Notes: generated from the letters alone by a model not told the origin. DNA of 64,000 bases from Ectobius pallidus (GCA_964059195.1 CAXKWD010000002.1:151297042-151361041); one strand, 5' to 3'. Counted from the first letter of the stretch, positions 1-12,167 are shown. Numbers and translations are program-made.

Positions 1-379
1 TAAAGTCACCGTAATATCAAAGAATAACTGGTAATATTTTTTTACACAAAACATATCATTTCTTATGTATTTTGATGTGCTGAGTTCAAATATGGCCTTA
101 GTTTTTGTCTAGCACCCTCAGTTTTTTAGTAAATCGTATACTTACACTTCTAGTCGTTTATAAATAAAACGTAAAGTCGCCGTAATATCAAAGACTAACA
201 GGTAATATTTTTTTTACACAAAACATATCATTTCTTATGTATTTTGATGTGCTGAGTTCAAATATGGCCTTTTTTTTGTCTAGCACCCTCAGTTGTTTAG
301 TAAATCATGTACATACAGGTCTAGTCGTTTATAAATGAAACGTAAAGTCACCGTAATATCAAAGACTAACTGGTAATAT
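1..379. repeat. 171-bp tandem repeat, about 2.2 copies, running off the left edge
   Basis: Units start at 1, 172 and 343, each with TAAAGTC(A/G)CCGTAATATC. The first two are both 171 bp and differ at only a few bases. The third stops matching after about 37 bp. The array is open at the window's left edge, so its true size is unknown. It ends about 110 bp from the 3' side of the minus-strand transposon-type gene that follows, so it may be a subterminal repeat of that element or an independent satellite. Confidence 0.85.
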
Positions 380-490
380 CCGTATGTAGAAGAATCCTTC
401 ATAATAAAATTATATTTAATTTTGTAAAAGTAACCAACTAACATACCTGAAAAATTGCCAGCTCGTTTTCAAGTCCATCCTCTACTGCTG

Positions 491-1328
491 TCAGTTGAAT
501 TTCTGCCGTTTGCTGCTTCTTCTGTACATTCCTGTGGTTTCTCTTTTGACGCTCCAGCAGTAATCTGCAAGCATATTGGGTTTCCATCTTCCTTGATACC
601 TTTTCTCCATTTCGGAAATATCTTGGTGGAATCTTTCTCCATGTTCATCACTAACTTGTCCTAGATTTGCAGGGAAAAAGTCCAAATGGGAATGCAGGAA
701 GTGAATTTTGAGAGACATGTTGCAACCTAGATTTCTATAGGCTCCTGGTAATTTCACAATTAATTGTTCGTAATTTTGTGGTCTAGTATTACCTAAGAAC
801 TTTTCGCAAATGGTCTTGAATGATATCCATGCTTCAAGTTCCACATGATTCAGTTTACTTTCAAACAGCTGATCTTTCATTAGTTCTCGAATCTGAGGCC
901 CAACAAAAATGCCTTCCTTCAACTTAGAAGCACTGATTCTTGGAAATTTTTCTTCTAGGTATTTGAAACCTGCTCCAGATTTGTCTAATGCCTTGACAAA
1001 ATTCTTCATTAGGCCTAATTTTATATGAAGTGGAGGCAATAAAATTTTTGATCTATCAACCAATGGTTCAGCTGAGATATTCTTTTCTCCAGGGACAAAA
1101 TTCTTCCGGGGAGGCCATATTTTAGTAATGTTTGAATTTATCACGGCTATCCCATTCGCACAAAAAGCAGCAATATTTCGTGTATCCGTTTTGCAATCCT
1201 AACAGTATTCCAATCATTTTGAAATCGCCACAGATGGACCAGTTGTACTTGTCATACTGCACTTTTTGTAATATTAGCTGCATATTTTTGTAACTTTCTT
1301 TCATTTGAACTGCATGACCAATTATCAT
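491..1328 (-). pseudogene. Broken multicopy transposon-type protein (HGERFHQDI family)
   Basis: Two minus-strand frames belong to one protein. The first (1328 to 1122) contains WSICGDFKMI, GYTKYCCFLC and EWDSRDK. The second (1144 to 491) contains KIWPPR, LPPLHIKLGL, GIFVGPQIREL, NYEQLIVKLPG, LGCNMSLKIHFLHSHLDFF and SDEHGERFHQDISEMEKRYQGRW. They overlap in different frames near 1122-1144, so a frameshift separates them. I recognise this set of motifs from a protein family present in many copies in arthropod and other invertebrate genomes, usually annotated as uncharacterised. Multicopy behaviour suggests a transposase-like origin, but I cannot assign a superfamily. The N-terminal half is missing upstream of 1328. 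The C-terminus (ADYCWSV) is near its natural end. Confidence 0.7.
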
Positions 1329-3099
1329 AACACCACGGTCCTTACTAACTAAAGCAGTAAAATAATAATAAATAAATGTTATAATCGCTATTAGGTCTTG
1401 TTTACTATGTCATTCACTTTAACAGAAATTTAAGCATTTACAGCCAGTGCTAATTCAGAAAACAGGCTTTCTTTTTGAAACTGTGGGTGCCAGGAAAAAA
1501 CTGTTTGCATAATTGAATTCAGCACTAAAATCCACATAATAAACGCCCAATTTCATGCAAAATTTTTTTGGCTGTTGTCCAGTGTAATTATCACTCGCAG
1601 GTTTTATATACTTTGAGTCCTTACAATTTTTCGTTTAAAATTCAGTGCCAGTATGGTGCCCATTCTTAATTCTAGGTGGACTGGTCGTGCATTGCTGTCA
1701 TGGACTTATGTGCCGGTACAATAACTTTTGTTGTCTGTAAATCTGAATTCTTTTTTGTTGTTGTTCCCCCGCCCCTCAGAGTCAAACGACAAATTTAATT
1801 TACCTACCCCTGATTTACGAATATATTTATAAATAAGTGGCCATGGGCCCGAACGGCCTCTTAACATAAAACATATTCTGAAAATTCCCAGTGGATAACG
1901 CTAATGAACAACTTACTGCCTTAATAGTCGTCAATTATGCATTTTCTCTATCCATGGAATTCATCTGGAATGTCATATTGGAATTATGAAAGTGCTTGCT
2001 TCACAAAGTTCACAACAAGTGCACAGCAAACTAATTTTTTGTGAGTGATGATATATTAATAGCTGTCCGGTTGTGTGATAAATGTTGAAAACAATCTTTA
2101 TGAAAAAAAAAAAGAAAAGTAATGATTGTTCATCTGTTCAAACAACTAAGTGCTAGTTACATATTATTGCCATTATATGATCAAAAAACTACAATTTCTT
2201 ATTGTTAGACTGCTTTCAACATATTTGAGTGCGTTCTATAGAATTGGCTTGCAAAAGATGAATTGCATGGAATTGTCCCATTTGAAGAATTTATTGTACT
2301 TTTAAGTTTCGGTACGCCATATGATCCACCGCTATAGCTTTAGGAAACGCTTTCACGTTTTGGGGTTATCCCTCACTAGTGACACGAATGTGCCCTCGAG
2401 GTCTCCGATCAAGGGTTGTAAACTACAGAGGTTGAGTATTCCGGCGAGTTTATAGACAGGGGATTGCGGCGAGCAAGCGAGATGTGTGACGTCGCGAGTT
2501 TCCAAATCTCGCAATTCCCAGCTTGTACTCAGTCTAGAAAATGCTCACACCTTATAATTAAACTCGTAACCTTTAATGAACCCTTGGTCGGATTTCTGTG
2601 AAATTTGTACATAAATAATCTACACACAACAACCCTACTGATGGGTTAAACAGAGCCTTAAAAAAGCGGACACAAATGTTTTGTTTTCATTTTATTGGCA
2701 TCACCCGTTACACAAAATTCATGGAGGGAGAAGCAAATTTCACTATGTGACAGTTGTGTCCCGAAAAATCTTCAATCGAGAAAGTTTTAGACAGATAATT
2801 GAATTTTGTTATAAATGAAGAACCATCTTTATTTATCTTGAATGGTTTACGAGTAATTGAGTGATAATTATTACGGGCGCTTTAGTTATCTGAATGATTT
2901 GATGCTTCGAGCGTGACTAACATGGTGCCGCTGACCAAGACTGATGTGTCTCGCGTACCTTAGGAATACCTTGGCCCAGTCTTTTAGGATAGACATTACT
3001 AATACATATTTTTTTAATAGCGCCTGGGTTTTGTTAACGCAAGATATTAAATTTGAATCGCGGGCTTGGTTCTTCATATTGTATCATTGGACCATTCCA
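1329..3099. other. No gene recognised
   Basis: AT-rich sequence without a coding pattern. Around 2300-2530 it is richer in GC and holds a short hairpin, GCGAG ... CTCGC, near 2494-2512. The small open frames at 2886-3144 run on both strands and match nothing I know. Confidence 0.5.
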
Positions 3100-6000
3100 T
3101 CATGCCGTGACTTCATCGCTAAAATAGTGACGCTATGGAGTTAGCCTCTCCACGGGATAAATAATCTCCTCCGTTGAGTTGAGAGGAAGATTTAAAAAAT
3201 GATGATGAAGATATATAGTAACGCTATGAGTTAGCCTCGCTCACGAGACATGAACATGCTTGTTCTGTAATTTAACACGTGCGACCTACTGAACTGTTGG
3301 CCAGAACGTGTAAAGAATTGATCGGTAATATGAGAACTATATCCGGCCTCAAACCTCTCGCAGAATAATTTTTTAAATGTATAGAACTCTCTCGTGCGGA
3401 TATTACCATATTAGCTATTTCAAATCCACCACAATGTCTTTTGTTCAGTAATTTGAATCTTTCACTAGACTCCATTTTGAATTTCATGACAACAATAGTA
3501 AGAATTACGCATTATTCGAAATATATCTCCCGCCAGACACCATTTTGATCTTTCTGACTCTATTATAGGAATTACGCATTAATTCGAAACATACAATTTC
3601 AAATCCCCCGCCAGACGCCATTTTGAATTTGCTGATATATATAATAGGAACTACGCATTAATTCGAAATATACAATTTCAAATCTCCCGCCAGAAGTATT
3701 CTTTTCTAATATCTATAATAAAAAGTACGCATTAATTCGAAATATATCATTTTCAAATCTCCCGCTAGACGCCATTTTGTTTTTTCCTGAAATATAGAAT
3801 AAAAATTTCGCATTAATTCGAAATATACAATTTAAAATCTCCCGCATTCCACCATTTTGCAATTTCATATCGTTCACGTGGTCAGCCATTTTGAATCATG
3901 TGACCATTACGTAGGCCGCGACGTCATAAATAAATAATTCATGACTCAGCTGTAATATAAGACGCGTAACCTTGAAACAAGTATGATCAAGTCTACCGAT
4001 GCACGTTCGGGTAAGACTGTAGTGATGACGTCATAAATAAAGAATTTGCTGATTTAGCATTAGCCGCAAATATTTTGTTTGTTGCATGTGAATAAGAAAA
4101 ATTAACCTTTTGTTTGAAGATACGTCTGAAAAAATTGTCATTGTGTCATATGAGACGTACATCCGGTCTCAACCCTCTCGCTGATTAAATTTAAAAAATG
4201 TAAAGAACACTCTCGAAAGAATATTAACATGTTAGCAATTTCAAATCTCCAGCCAGAAGTTTTTTGTTCATACGAACCAACTCATAATAAACAAATTTAA
4301 ATTTGCACTAGACACCATTTTGTTTATCTGACATCTGTAATAAAAATTTGAACTATACGTACAAACGTTATGAAGTTAGCCATGCCCCTGGATAAAAGTA
4401 GTCCACCCCAAAGTTGAAATATAATTTTTAATTTCCAACACCTTCACCAAGTGTAATTTTCAAATTGGGCGCCATCCGCCAGATTGAATCACGTGGTGTT
4501 ATTTCCACGCCCACCAATGGGGTAGGTCGTGACGTCATCCAACTCACCTTCCCCTCCATGACGCAAGCCTTCCCCTTCCAATCTGATGACGTAATCATCC
4601 CACCTTCCCCTCCATCCCACCATTGAGGTAGGTTATAGCAATCCACCGTATTGAATTGTGACGTAACCATCCCACCTTCCCCTCCCATCCCACCATTGAG
4701 GTAGGTTATACATTTTGAAATCCGCCATCTTGAATTATGACGTAATCATCCCACCTTTCCCTCTCATCACACCATTGAGGTAGGTTATGGCAAACCACCA
4801 TATTGAATTACGACGTCAGCATCCCACCAATGACATAATCATCCCACCATTGAGGTAGGTTGTGGCAATCCACCATCTTGAATTATGACGTCAGCATCCC
4901 ACCTGTCATCTGACCCGTCCCACCATTGAAATACGCTATATTGACTTATGATGTAAGCATCCCACCTGTCATGTGACCCATCCCACCAATTTAATTCCGC
5001 CATATTGAATTATGACGTAAGCATCTCACCTGTCACGTGACCCATCCCACCATTGAGGTAGGTTATAACAATCCGCCATGTTGAAATATGACGTAATCAT
5101 TCCTCTGATGATGCCATAGCCGCGCCTCCATCCCCTCTCATTCCTCCGAAGACGTAATCATTCCTCCGTTGAGGTAGGTCATAGCATTCCTCCCATTCCT
5201 CTGATTACGTAAGTAATGTCGCCATCTTGAAATTTTTCAAATCATCTGTCTTCTACCATTTGTAATATTTAAATTTCCCACATTCCAGCATTTGTAATTT
5301 TTAAATTGAGCTCCATCCGACACATTGAATCATGTGACCACGTAAGTATGTTGTAATGTCATGCAAAACGAAGTGTTGGATATAACACACCGGATGTAAC
5401 TCCACACGCAGGCAAGAGAACTATGCTGACGCATGACCTTGAACGCTTCCTGTTACAGTGATGATGCAAACTCCTGTAACATAAGATCTAAATGGAAGTC
5501 TTCTACAATGTGAAATCGGATTATAATATGATAAATTCTTGCGCTAGCCGACATCTTGAATTATGACAACATTTTTAAATAACCATTCTCAAACTGAGCG
5601 CTTGGTCCACCATTTTTGAATGTTCAAATTTCCTGCCTTCCACCAATATACAATTTTAAATTTCGCACCTTCCGATATTTACAATTGTAATATCGTACAC
5701 ATTCATCCATCTTGAATTTTCAAATATCCCACATTCTACCAATATCCATTTTTCAAATTTTCCGCCACTTTGAATTTTCAAATCACCGCCTTCTACCAAT
5801 ATACAATTTTCGAATTTCCCTCCTTCCGCCACTTGAAATAGGAACCGGAAACGTGGCCACTTTGAATTTCCAATATACAGTTTTCAAATTTATCACCATT
5901 TTAATTTGAATTTCGCGCTTGGGTCGCCATTTGCAATAGGATCCGGAACCATCGCCTTATTGAATTAATAGTTTTCAAATTTATCGCCATTGTGAAATTC

Positions 6001-6480
6001 CAAATTTTGAATTTCTTGCTTTGTCCGACATTTGAAATAGGAACCGGAAACGCAAATATTTTCATTCTGATTTTCGCTCTTGGTCCACCATTTGCAATAG
6101 GAACCGGAAACTACGCAATTTTGATTTTGTAATATACAGTTTTCAAATTTACCGCCATTTTGAATTTCGCGCTTGGTCCGCCATTTAAAATAGGAACCGG
6201 AAATGACGCCATTTTGAAATTTCTAATATACAATTTTCAAATTTACCGCCATTTTAAATTATAATTTTGCGCTTGGTCCGCCATTTGCAATAGGAACCGG
6301 AAACGACGCCATTTGCAATAGGAATCGGAAACGCCGCCATCTTTGATGACGTCAGCTGCTCCGCCTGTGACGTAAGAAGCACATGACCTGAAGTGACGTA
6401 AGCGTATCCGCCTGTGAGGTCAGGATGACGTGACCGGAAGTTACGTCAGCGCCTCCGTCTGCTCCGCCTGTGACGTCACT
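3100..6480. repeat. Compound satellite with several repeat periods
   Basis: Successive blocks of degenerate tandem repeats. 3500-3860: about five units of 68-80 bp containing ACGCATTAATTCGAAATATA and TCTCCCGCCAGACGCCATTTTG. 4480-5240: units of about 65-75 bp containing CATCCCACCATTGAGGTAGG, a (C)CGCCAT(C/A)TTGAATTATGACGTAA core and frequent TGACGTAA/TGACGTCA. 5560-6340: units containing CGCGCTTGGTCCGCCATTTG, AATAGGAACCGGAAACG and CAATATACAATTTTCAAATTT. The motif CGCCATTTTGAA links all blocks, which suggests one expanded family. Open frames here are repeat translations, not genes. Confidence 0.85.
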
Positions 6481-6489
6481 GCCAAACCA

Positions 6490-7992
6490 CACTACTGTCA
6501 TTATTACATACGTCGCGGAAGCTTAGAACATATGATTTATGAAGTAAATCGGGTTTCGACCATTTTTAGCGAAATCTGTGACGCTACTGCTTAGCCTTTA
6601 TCACTGTCGCCCATAATTCCCGTAATGAAACTCAGAAATGATTAATTACAATTACAAGGAAGACCTAGCAAATTAGCAAACTACATAAAAGATAATCGGA
6701 GATTCCTAGAACTGCTTTGGAATGTAGAATATTAAACGATATACTATATCTTTAAAAGCGACAACTTTACAACTATCTGCAAACTGTAATAAATGCCAAT
6801 AATTTAATAATGTAAAATTCTTAATAACCCTTGTAACATTAAACATCTAAATAGATTTTTTCTGTCTCATAGAAGAATTTTACTTCACTATCCAAGAATC
6901 CATTCTATATAGTCTTAGCAACGCAAAATCTTTAATTGCAGTTCATCACTATATCCCCATTTTAATATCAATTATACAATTTGAGTTCATTAAAGCCTGC
7001 ATATAATAAGCATTCTAAATCAGTCCCAAAACTTTATTCATTCATTTTAAACACTCTGTGTTTAATAATAAATAATGTCTGTATTTATATCACTCTGTAT
7101 CTAATAGTGAATTTTATAAGTGACTAGAAAAAGCAGAAAAAAATTGAATTGCAAACAGATATGAAACTATAGAATCATGTTAATCCCTTAATTGAATCTT
7201 AAATATTTTTTCTACTTAGAATTCAGCCCCATTATTAAAATTTCACAACACATATTTCGCTCTATCATGTTATTACGGGGTAACTTATGAGCCATTAATT
7301 GCGGCTTGATCGCAGGAGAACATGAAAAAGACGACAGAAACGGACGAAAATGAATATACGGACAGACAAGACATGACCAAAATTGAATATTAATAATTAC
7401 ATGGTGAATGTCGTAATTTCAAAATCCAAGAGAGAAACCGGCATAATGACTTTACGGTTTTACTTTAGAAATACCAAAACGAAATTTAGATGAAAAAATT
7501 GGGTGAGCACAGAATAGAATGAGGAATAATTTGTAAATTAATATTAAAGAAGAAAATTAACGGTCTCACCCAAACGCCATAGAAGACAGACATCGTCGTC
7601 ACGGCGGCAACGCCCACCAGAATCATTCGAACTTAGTTTTACATGTTAGCCTCACAAGAACATGATTTCAACTGCCGTCACGTAACCACGTCCCACGTGA
7701 GGGACGTTCAAAAAGATGGCAGCGCGGTCGCGGACCGCTTTCATGAACACACTACACCACGCTGTTTCACCTGGGCGCGTTTACTGATTTCACAGATTCC
7801 TGTCTTTATTTGCAGATGGCTTATTTAGAAATGCTTTTATTTCACTCTAGCCATATTCACGGCTCAAAGGGTAGTTTTCAAGTTCACACATGTATTTACA
7901 GAAATGGAGATTATAAGCCATTTTAAATAATTCATTTTCACCTAATTACTTATGACTGTCCCTACAGTGATCAATATAATTAATTTGAGAAT
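6490..7992. other. No gene recognised
   Basis: AT-rich unique-looking sequence. A short GC-richer stretch at about 7560-7780 (ATCGTCGTCACGGCGGCAAC and CACGTCCCACGTGAGGGACG) could be a remnant of an exon or promoter. Its 61-codon open frame resembles nothing I recognise. Confidence 0.5.
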
Positions 7993-8076
7993 ATCAGGTT
8001 GGCCGAGAGGTCTAAGACGCCAGATTTAAGATCTGGTTCCGACTTGGGTGCGTGGGTTTGAACCCCACCCCTGACA
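7993..8076 (+). tRNA. tRNA-Leu (UAA), possibly a decayed copy
   Basis: A class II cloverleaf can be drawn. The D region is TGGCCGAGAGGTCTAAGACG. The anticodon arm is CCAGA-TTTAAGA-TCTGG with anticodon TAA. A long variable arm follows, and then the T arm GTGGG-TTTGAAC-CCCAC. The acceptor strands ATCAGGT and CCCTGAC pair at the middle five positions, but the first (A-C) and seventh (T-C) pairs are mismatched. An oligo-T run (8081-8084) follows within 5 bp, as expected for a polymerase III stop. The B box has T where C is usual (GGTTTGA). The mismatches make a pseudogene or tRNA-like relic possible. Confidence 0.65.
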
Positions 8077-8517
8077 GACATTTTATTCGGATTCTAGTCA
8101 ATGAAGTTAAGGTTTTAGTGCACTAAAATATAACTAGCCTTGAACGAGTATTATATTGATCATGCGTCACGAGGAAAATTACACGTGGCCATGACTGTGC
8201 ATAAATGTTTTCGTGACACACCTGCTCTTTTGGCGTAGTTTTATTCTTGTAACAATGTCGTGAAGGTTCTTTCTTTCCGTTTCAGGATATATAAAAAGTC
8301 CTGTTGCCTTTGGAAAACGATCAGCAAAGATGGAACGTTTGCAAATATTGGTGAGTGAAGAGCAACCCATCACCTATCGTGTGTATGACAACATAGGTGT
8401 CGTTATCAAAGAGGTGGTTCATCCGTTCACATTTACCAGAATCAAAGGGTATGAACAAATACACGAGAAATTATACAGGTATTCCGGTGTGGGCGGTCAA
8501 ACAAAATGATTGCTGGT
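8077..8517. other. No gene recognised
   Basis: Sequence between the tRNA and the MITE. A 64-codon minus-strand open frame at 8179-8373 has no recognisable domain. Confidence 0.45.
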
Positions 8518-8900
8518 CATAGGCGTAACCAGGCCGACCAAATGGGGGGGGTTATAACATCCGCGGGGTCTGGCGAGTATGGAAGGAGAGGGGGGTCCGG
8601 GGGCCCTCCCCCGGAAAATCTTAAAAATTAAGATGCAAAATAACGAGTTTTAAGCTTCCGGGGGTTCTCCCACGGAAAATTTTAAAAATTAAGATGCAAA
8701 ATAACAAGTTTTAAGCTTCCGGGGGTCCTTCCCCGGAAAATTTTAAAAATTAAGACGCAAAATAACGAGTTTTAAGCTTCCCACGCTTTAAACTTGTATT
8801 AAGCAATTTATGGGCAGACTTAAAAAATTATACAATTTTCCTTTTTTTAATCAATGGGGGGGGTTCAAACCCCCAAAACCCCCCCCTCGCTACGCCTATG
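8518..8900. mobile_element. 383-bp MITE with TIR CATAGGCGTA and 8-bp target duplication
   Basis: The element begins CATAGGCGTA and ends TACGCCTATG, perfect 10-bp inverted termini, followed inside by G-runs on the left and C-runs on the right. The direct repeat TTGCTGGT flanks it at 8510-8517 and 8901-8908. An 8-bp duplication fits the hAT superfamily, though the terminal bases are not the textbook hAT consensus. It has no coding capacity. The interior carries three tandem units of 61 bp starting CGGAAAAT at about 8612, 8673 and 8734, each ending GTTTTAAGCTTCC. Confidence 0.85.
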
Positions 8901-9385
8901 TTGCTGGTCACCAATGAAAGTTTGATCATGATTTGAATCACCAAAAGGAAGTGTGAACGAGAAAGGAACATTTCACAACTTGTTTAAATCCTGATATCCT
9001 CTGATGGTTATATGGAGCAGAAAATGTGACACCAAGTGTGAAACATTTAAGAGGACATCACGAAAGGTATAACATAGTTGAGTTTTCGTATGGTAACCAT
9101 ACAGGAATTCCGTTGTTTTCTCAAAACTACTTTTGTTTCAGGCTTTGGATATGTTAATTGCTACACATAAGAGAAAAATTGAGGAGAGTGGCGGTGGCGA
9201 TTACAACGGTTTACATAATCGACAGCATATATAAGAGACTGCATCACTGCCGAGACCATGTTGATGGAACAAGACTGTCATTTAACATGTTACGTCATGC
9301 AGTTATTTAACGATTGCCTTTTGTGGCTGGGGGAAATAATGATGGTTAACGACGATCAAGAAATGGCAATTATTTATCTAAAGAA
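8901..9385. other. No gene recognised
   Basis: Unique-looking sequence between the MITE and the duplicated segment. I see no coding pattern or repeat. Confidence 0.45.
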
Positions 9386-10253
9386 GTGAGATTACGTTGG
9401 CATCATTGCTGCTGGAATGTTCTAGTCTGTCTGGTGATGCTCTTTCCCCCTCCTCCTAAGGCTTCCGCGTAGCGAGCCTCAGTCGGTGCCTGGATCTGCT
9501 TGTGATCGCACCGTTAGCCTTGGAGCTCTTCATATTCAAAAAAATGTAGTGTTTTTTGTACTGTGCTAGTTTCTTGGCTCTAGATGTGACATTGGGTGAG
9601 TAGCTAATGTGCAGTTAATTATTTAAAGTATTACCTTAAAGGAATTGCGGTTCTTATTACCAAAGGAAGTAACATTTAGGAACTAAGTTCCAATTCACCA
9701 ACGCGAAGTATATGCTACAGAATATTTCGTGGAACCAGCATGTTATTTTCAATCTTGTTAGAAGATTTGAAGTAATGAAAGAATTTATATTACAAAGACA
9801 GGTTCTGCTTCTATGAAGGTTAATGTGATATATTTGCTACGGTGTGTTAATTAATGCGTAGTATCAAGAAAGTTGTAAGTAGGTTGAGTCCATTTTAGTA
9901 ATATAATTGAATGGAGGAAGCATTGTATACTGTATTCAGGCCTGTTCATCTCTTTATGGTTTTCTATGACAAAATACTGGGATTGAAGAGTTCTTGCTAA
10001 TATTATTGTTCTATTTAGATGTTAGGTAATGGGAAGTTGTGTGATTGACCTTACAGTTATGTCGTTACGAAAACAACATAGTTCTTGCGTCACCCCTTCT
10101 CTTTGAACTTGCCGCTTGCGTGCCTTGGAGATTTCCTTGGGATTAGTTACAATTAAACTATGATTATAACCATTTTCAGGATGGAAATTAAGTACACCTT
10201 GCATCCGTTTAGTAACCGGATTTCTGGCTAAGTAATACTATTCTCCGATTGAA

Positions 10254-10870
10254 ATCTACTTTAACTTTGTTTAGTAGAAAAATTCCCATCTTCTATTTAA
10301 TAGAAAGAACTTAGTAATTTATAGAAGTGAATTGTTTTGGAATCTAAGCAAGGAATAATTGTATTGTTAGAACTAATATAAATTTACTTTAACTTTGATT
10401 AGTAGAAAAATCCCATCTTCTATTTAATGAAATGCATTTAGTAATTTAATGAAGTGAAGTATTTTGGAATTCAAGATTAAATGTATCGTGAGAACCATCA
10501 TAAGCCGACTAAATAGTGAAACAGAAAATCCCATTTTCTATTTAATAGAAAGCACTTAGTAATTTATTGAAGTGAAGTATATTGGAATCTAAGCAAGGAT
10601 TAATTGTATTGTGCGAACCATTATAAATCTACTTTAACTTTGTTTAGAAGAAAAATCCCATTTTCTATTTAATAAAAGCATTTAGTAATTTATTGAAGAG
10701 AAGTGTTTTGGAATTCAAGTTTACTTGTATTGTGAGAACCATCATAAGTAAATAGTAAAACAGAAAATCCCATTTTCTATTTAATACTCGTAGAAGGCAC
10801 TTAGTAATTTATTGAAGTGAAGTATTTTGGAATATAAGCAAGGATTAATTGTATTGTGATAACCACTATA
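10254..10870. repeat. About 120-130 bp tandem repeat, five units (one in copy B)
   Basis: Units start near 10254, 10384, 10507, 10627 and 10747. Shared words are CCCAT(C/T)TTCTATTTAATAGAA, CACTTAGTAATTTATTGAAG and GTGAAGTATTTTGGAATCTA. The corresponding place in copy B (about 20795-20935) has one unit. Copy A has therefore expanded or copy B has contracted since the segment duplicated. Confidence 0.75.
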
Positions 10871-11385
10871 GGTAGACTAGATAGTGAAACTTAAGCCCGG
10901 ATAAGGTATGTTATTTGGATGTATTTATTAATTAGGGTCAGGAGTAATAGTAGACTGAATTGATGAAGATTAATTGTTGGGAAAAAGCCAATAGACGAGT
11001 AAACTATTTGTAATGGAAAGTGTGTAGGATAGTTCAAGTTAAGTCTACGTATTAGTGTAGTCTAGTTGAAACAGATTATGTGTCATTTCTTGAGATTAGT
11101 TGTTGGTACGATTTTATACCTCCTGATGTATTAGAGATGTATTTTCATATATGAGATTCCAATCATATTTATTCTTACCTGGACTGTTGAATACTTATGT
11201 TCAATGGTTAGATTTATTAAAGGAAATAAAGAAACGGACTCAAGTTAGGAGATATATTGAACATGAAGAAGCAGAATCTATGAGATTAAAGAGAATAGTA
11301 ACATTAAGAAATTTTAAGATTCATGAGAAATCTGATATTTTTATTACTATTTCTAAATGGATCATTTGTTACACTGTTATATATA

Positions 11386-11720
11386 GACCGCCGGCGTGGT
11401 CTTGTGGTTAGCGTTACTGACTACAGATCAGTCGGCCCGCATTCGATCCCCGGTACCTGCGCGGGTTTTTTCTGAGGTAGGGAGGACTGGAAGGGATGCA
11501 CTCAGCTTCGTGATTAAAATTGAGGAGCTACTTGATAGAGAAGCAGCGGCTCCGGTCATGAAAACCACCATTAACGGCCGTGGGTGTTGGCATGCTGACC
11601 ACATGCCTCCAAATCCTGCCATCTGAATGTGGTATATGACTCAGCGGATGGGTGGTAGGCCAAGTCCCTCCATGGATGTAGCACCACGAAGTTTAGTTTA
11701 GTTATATATATATATATATT
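11386..11720 (+). mobile_element. tRNA-derived SINE
   Basis: The head is tRNA-like: GGCGTGGTCTTGTGGTTAGCG carries an A-box-like region and GCATTCGATCCCCGG a B-box-like region. A tRNA-unrelated body follows and the tail is (TA)n. GTTATATATA occurs on both sides (11376-11385 and 11701-11710) and is a candidate target duplication, blurred by the TA tail. The homologous place in copy B (about 21475-21485) lacks it, so it inserted after the segment duplicated. Open frames across it are not genes. Confidence 0.8.
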
Positions 11721-12167
11721 AAACCCTATATTCTCATTGAACGGTGCGTGTCATTGATGCATCTCGTTATTTCCTCTGCTTGTCCGCTGGCAAGAATTAG
11801 TTCGTTCTGCCATCTCTTCAGGGTTGGCACTCAGTGCACGCTTCTTAATGTAGTAAGTTTATTCTTTCTAGAACATTGTGTAGAGCAGTTAGTTTCCTGA
11901 TAATAGTTTATTCCATAGAAAGTGATATAGTCAATGATTTTCTTGGAGAGTTCATTTCTCTCCGAGTGTTGCTAACGGTGACCCAAAACTACCACCGTTA
12001 CAGTGTGGTAGCAGCAGAGTTGTTATGGCGGATAGCGAATACTTGCCTATATAATCGCTCCTGACAATATTAAAAAAGTAGTTGTTCATAAGCGTATGAA
12101 ATCAGGTGTAAAAGTTCTGTGTGATTGCCTAAGTGATACCAAATATACTGAACAATAATTACTCACC

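Larger units (their letters stand above)
9386..11985. repeat. Duplicated segment, copy A (partner 19950-21754)
   Basis: Long collinear similarity to 19950-21754 is visible by eye. It runs from TTGGCA(T/G)CATTGCTGCTGG through GAGCCTCAGTCGGTGCCTGG and many shared stretches, to TCTCTCCGAGTGTTGCTAA and GACCCAAAACTACC. Copy A is about 0.8 kb longer because it holds extra tandem units (10254-10870) and a SINE (about 11366-11720), neither of which is in copy B. No coding pattern is evident. In copy B the similarity ends just before the metalloproteinase pseudogene, so the segment may be upstream or intronic sequence of that gene. Confidence 0.8.

Noticed and set aside
5712..5909. 65-codon frame with Phe/Ile/Leu repeats
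   Set aside because: It is a translation of satellite units.
11396..11626. Overlapping open frames on both strands
   Set aside because: They lie entirely in the tRNA-derived SINE, which is not protein coding.
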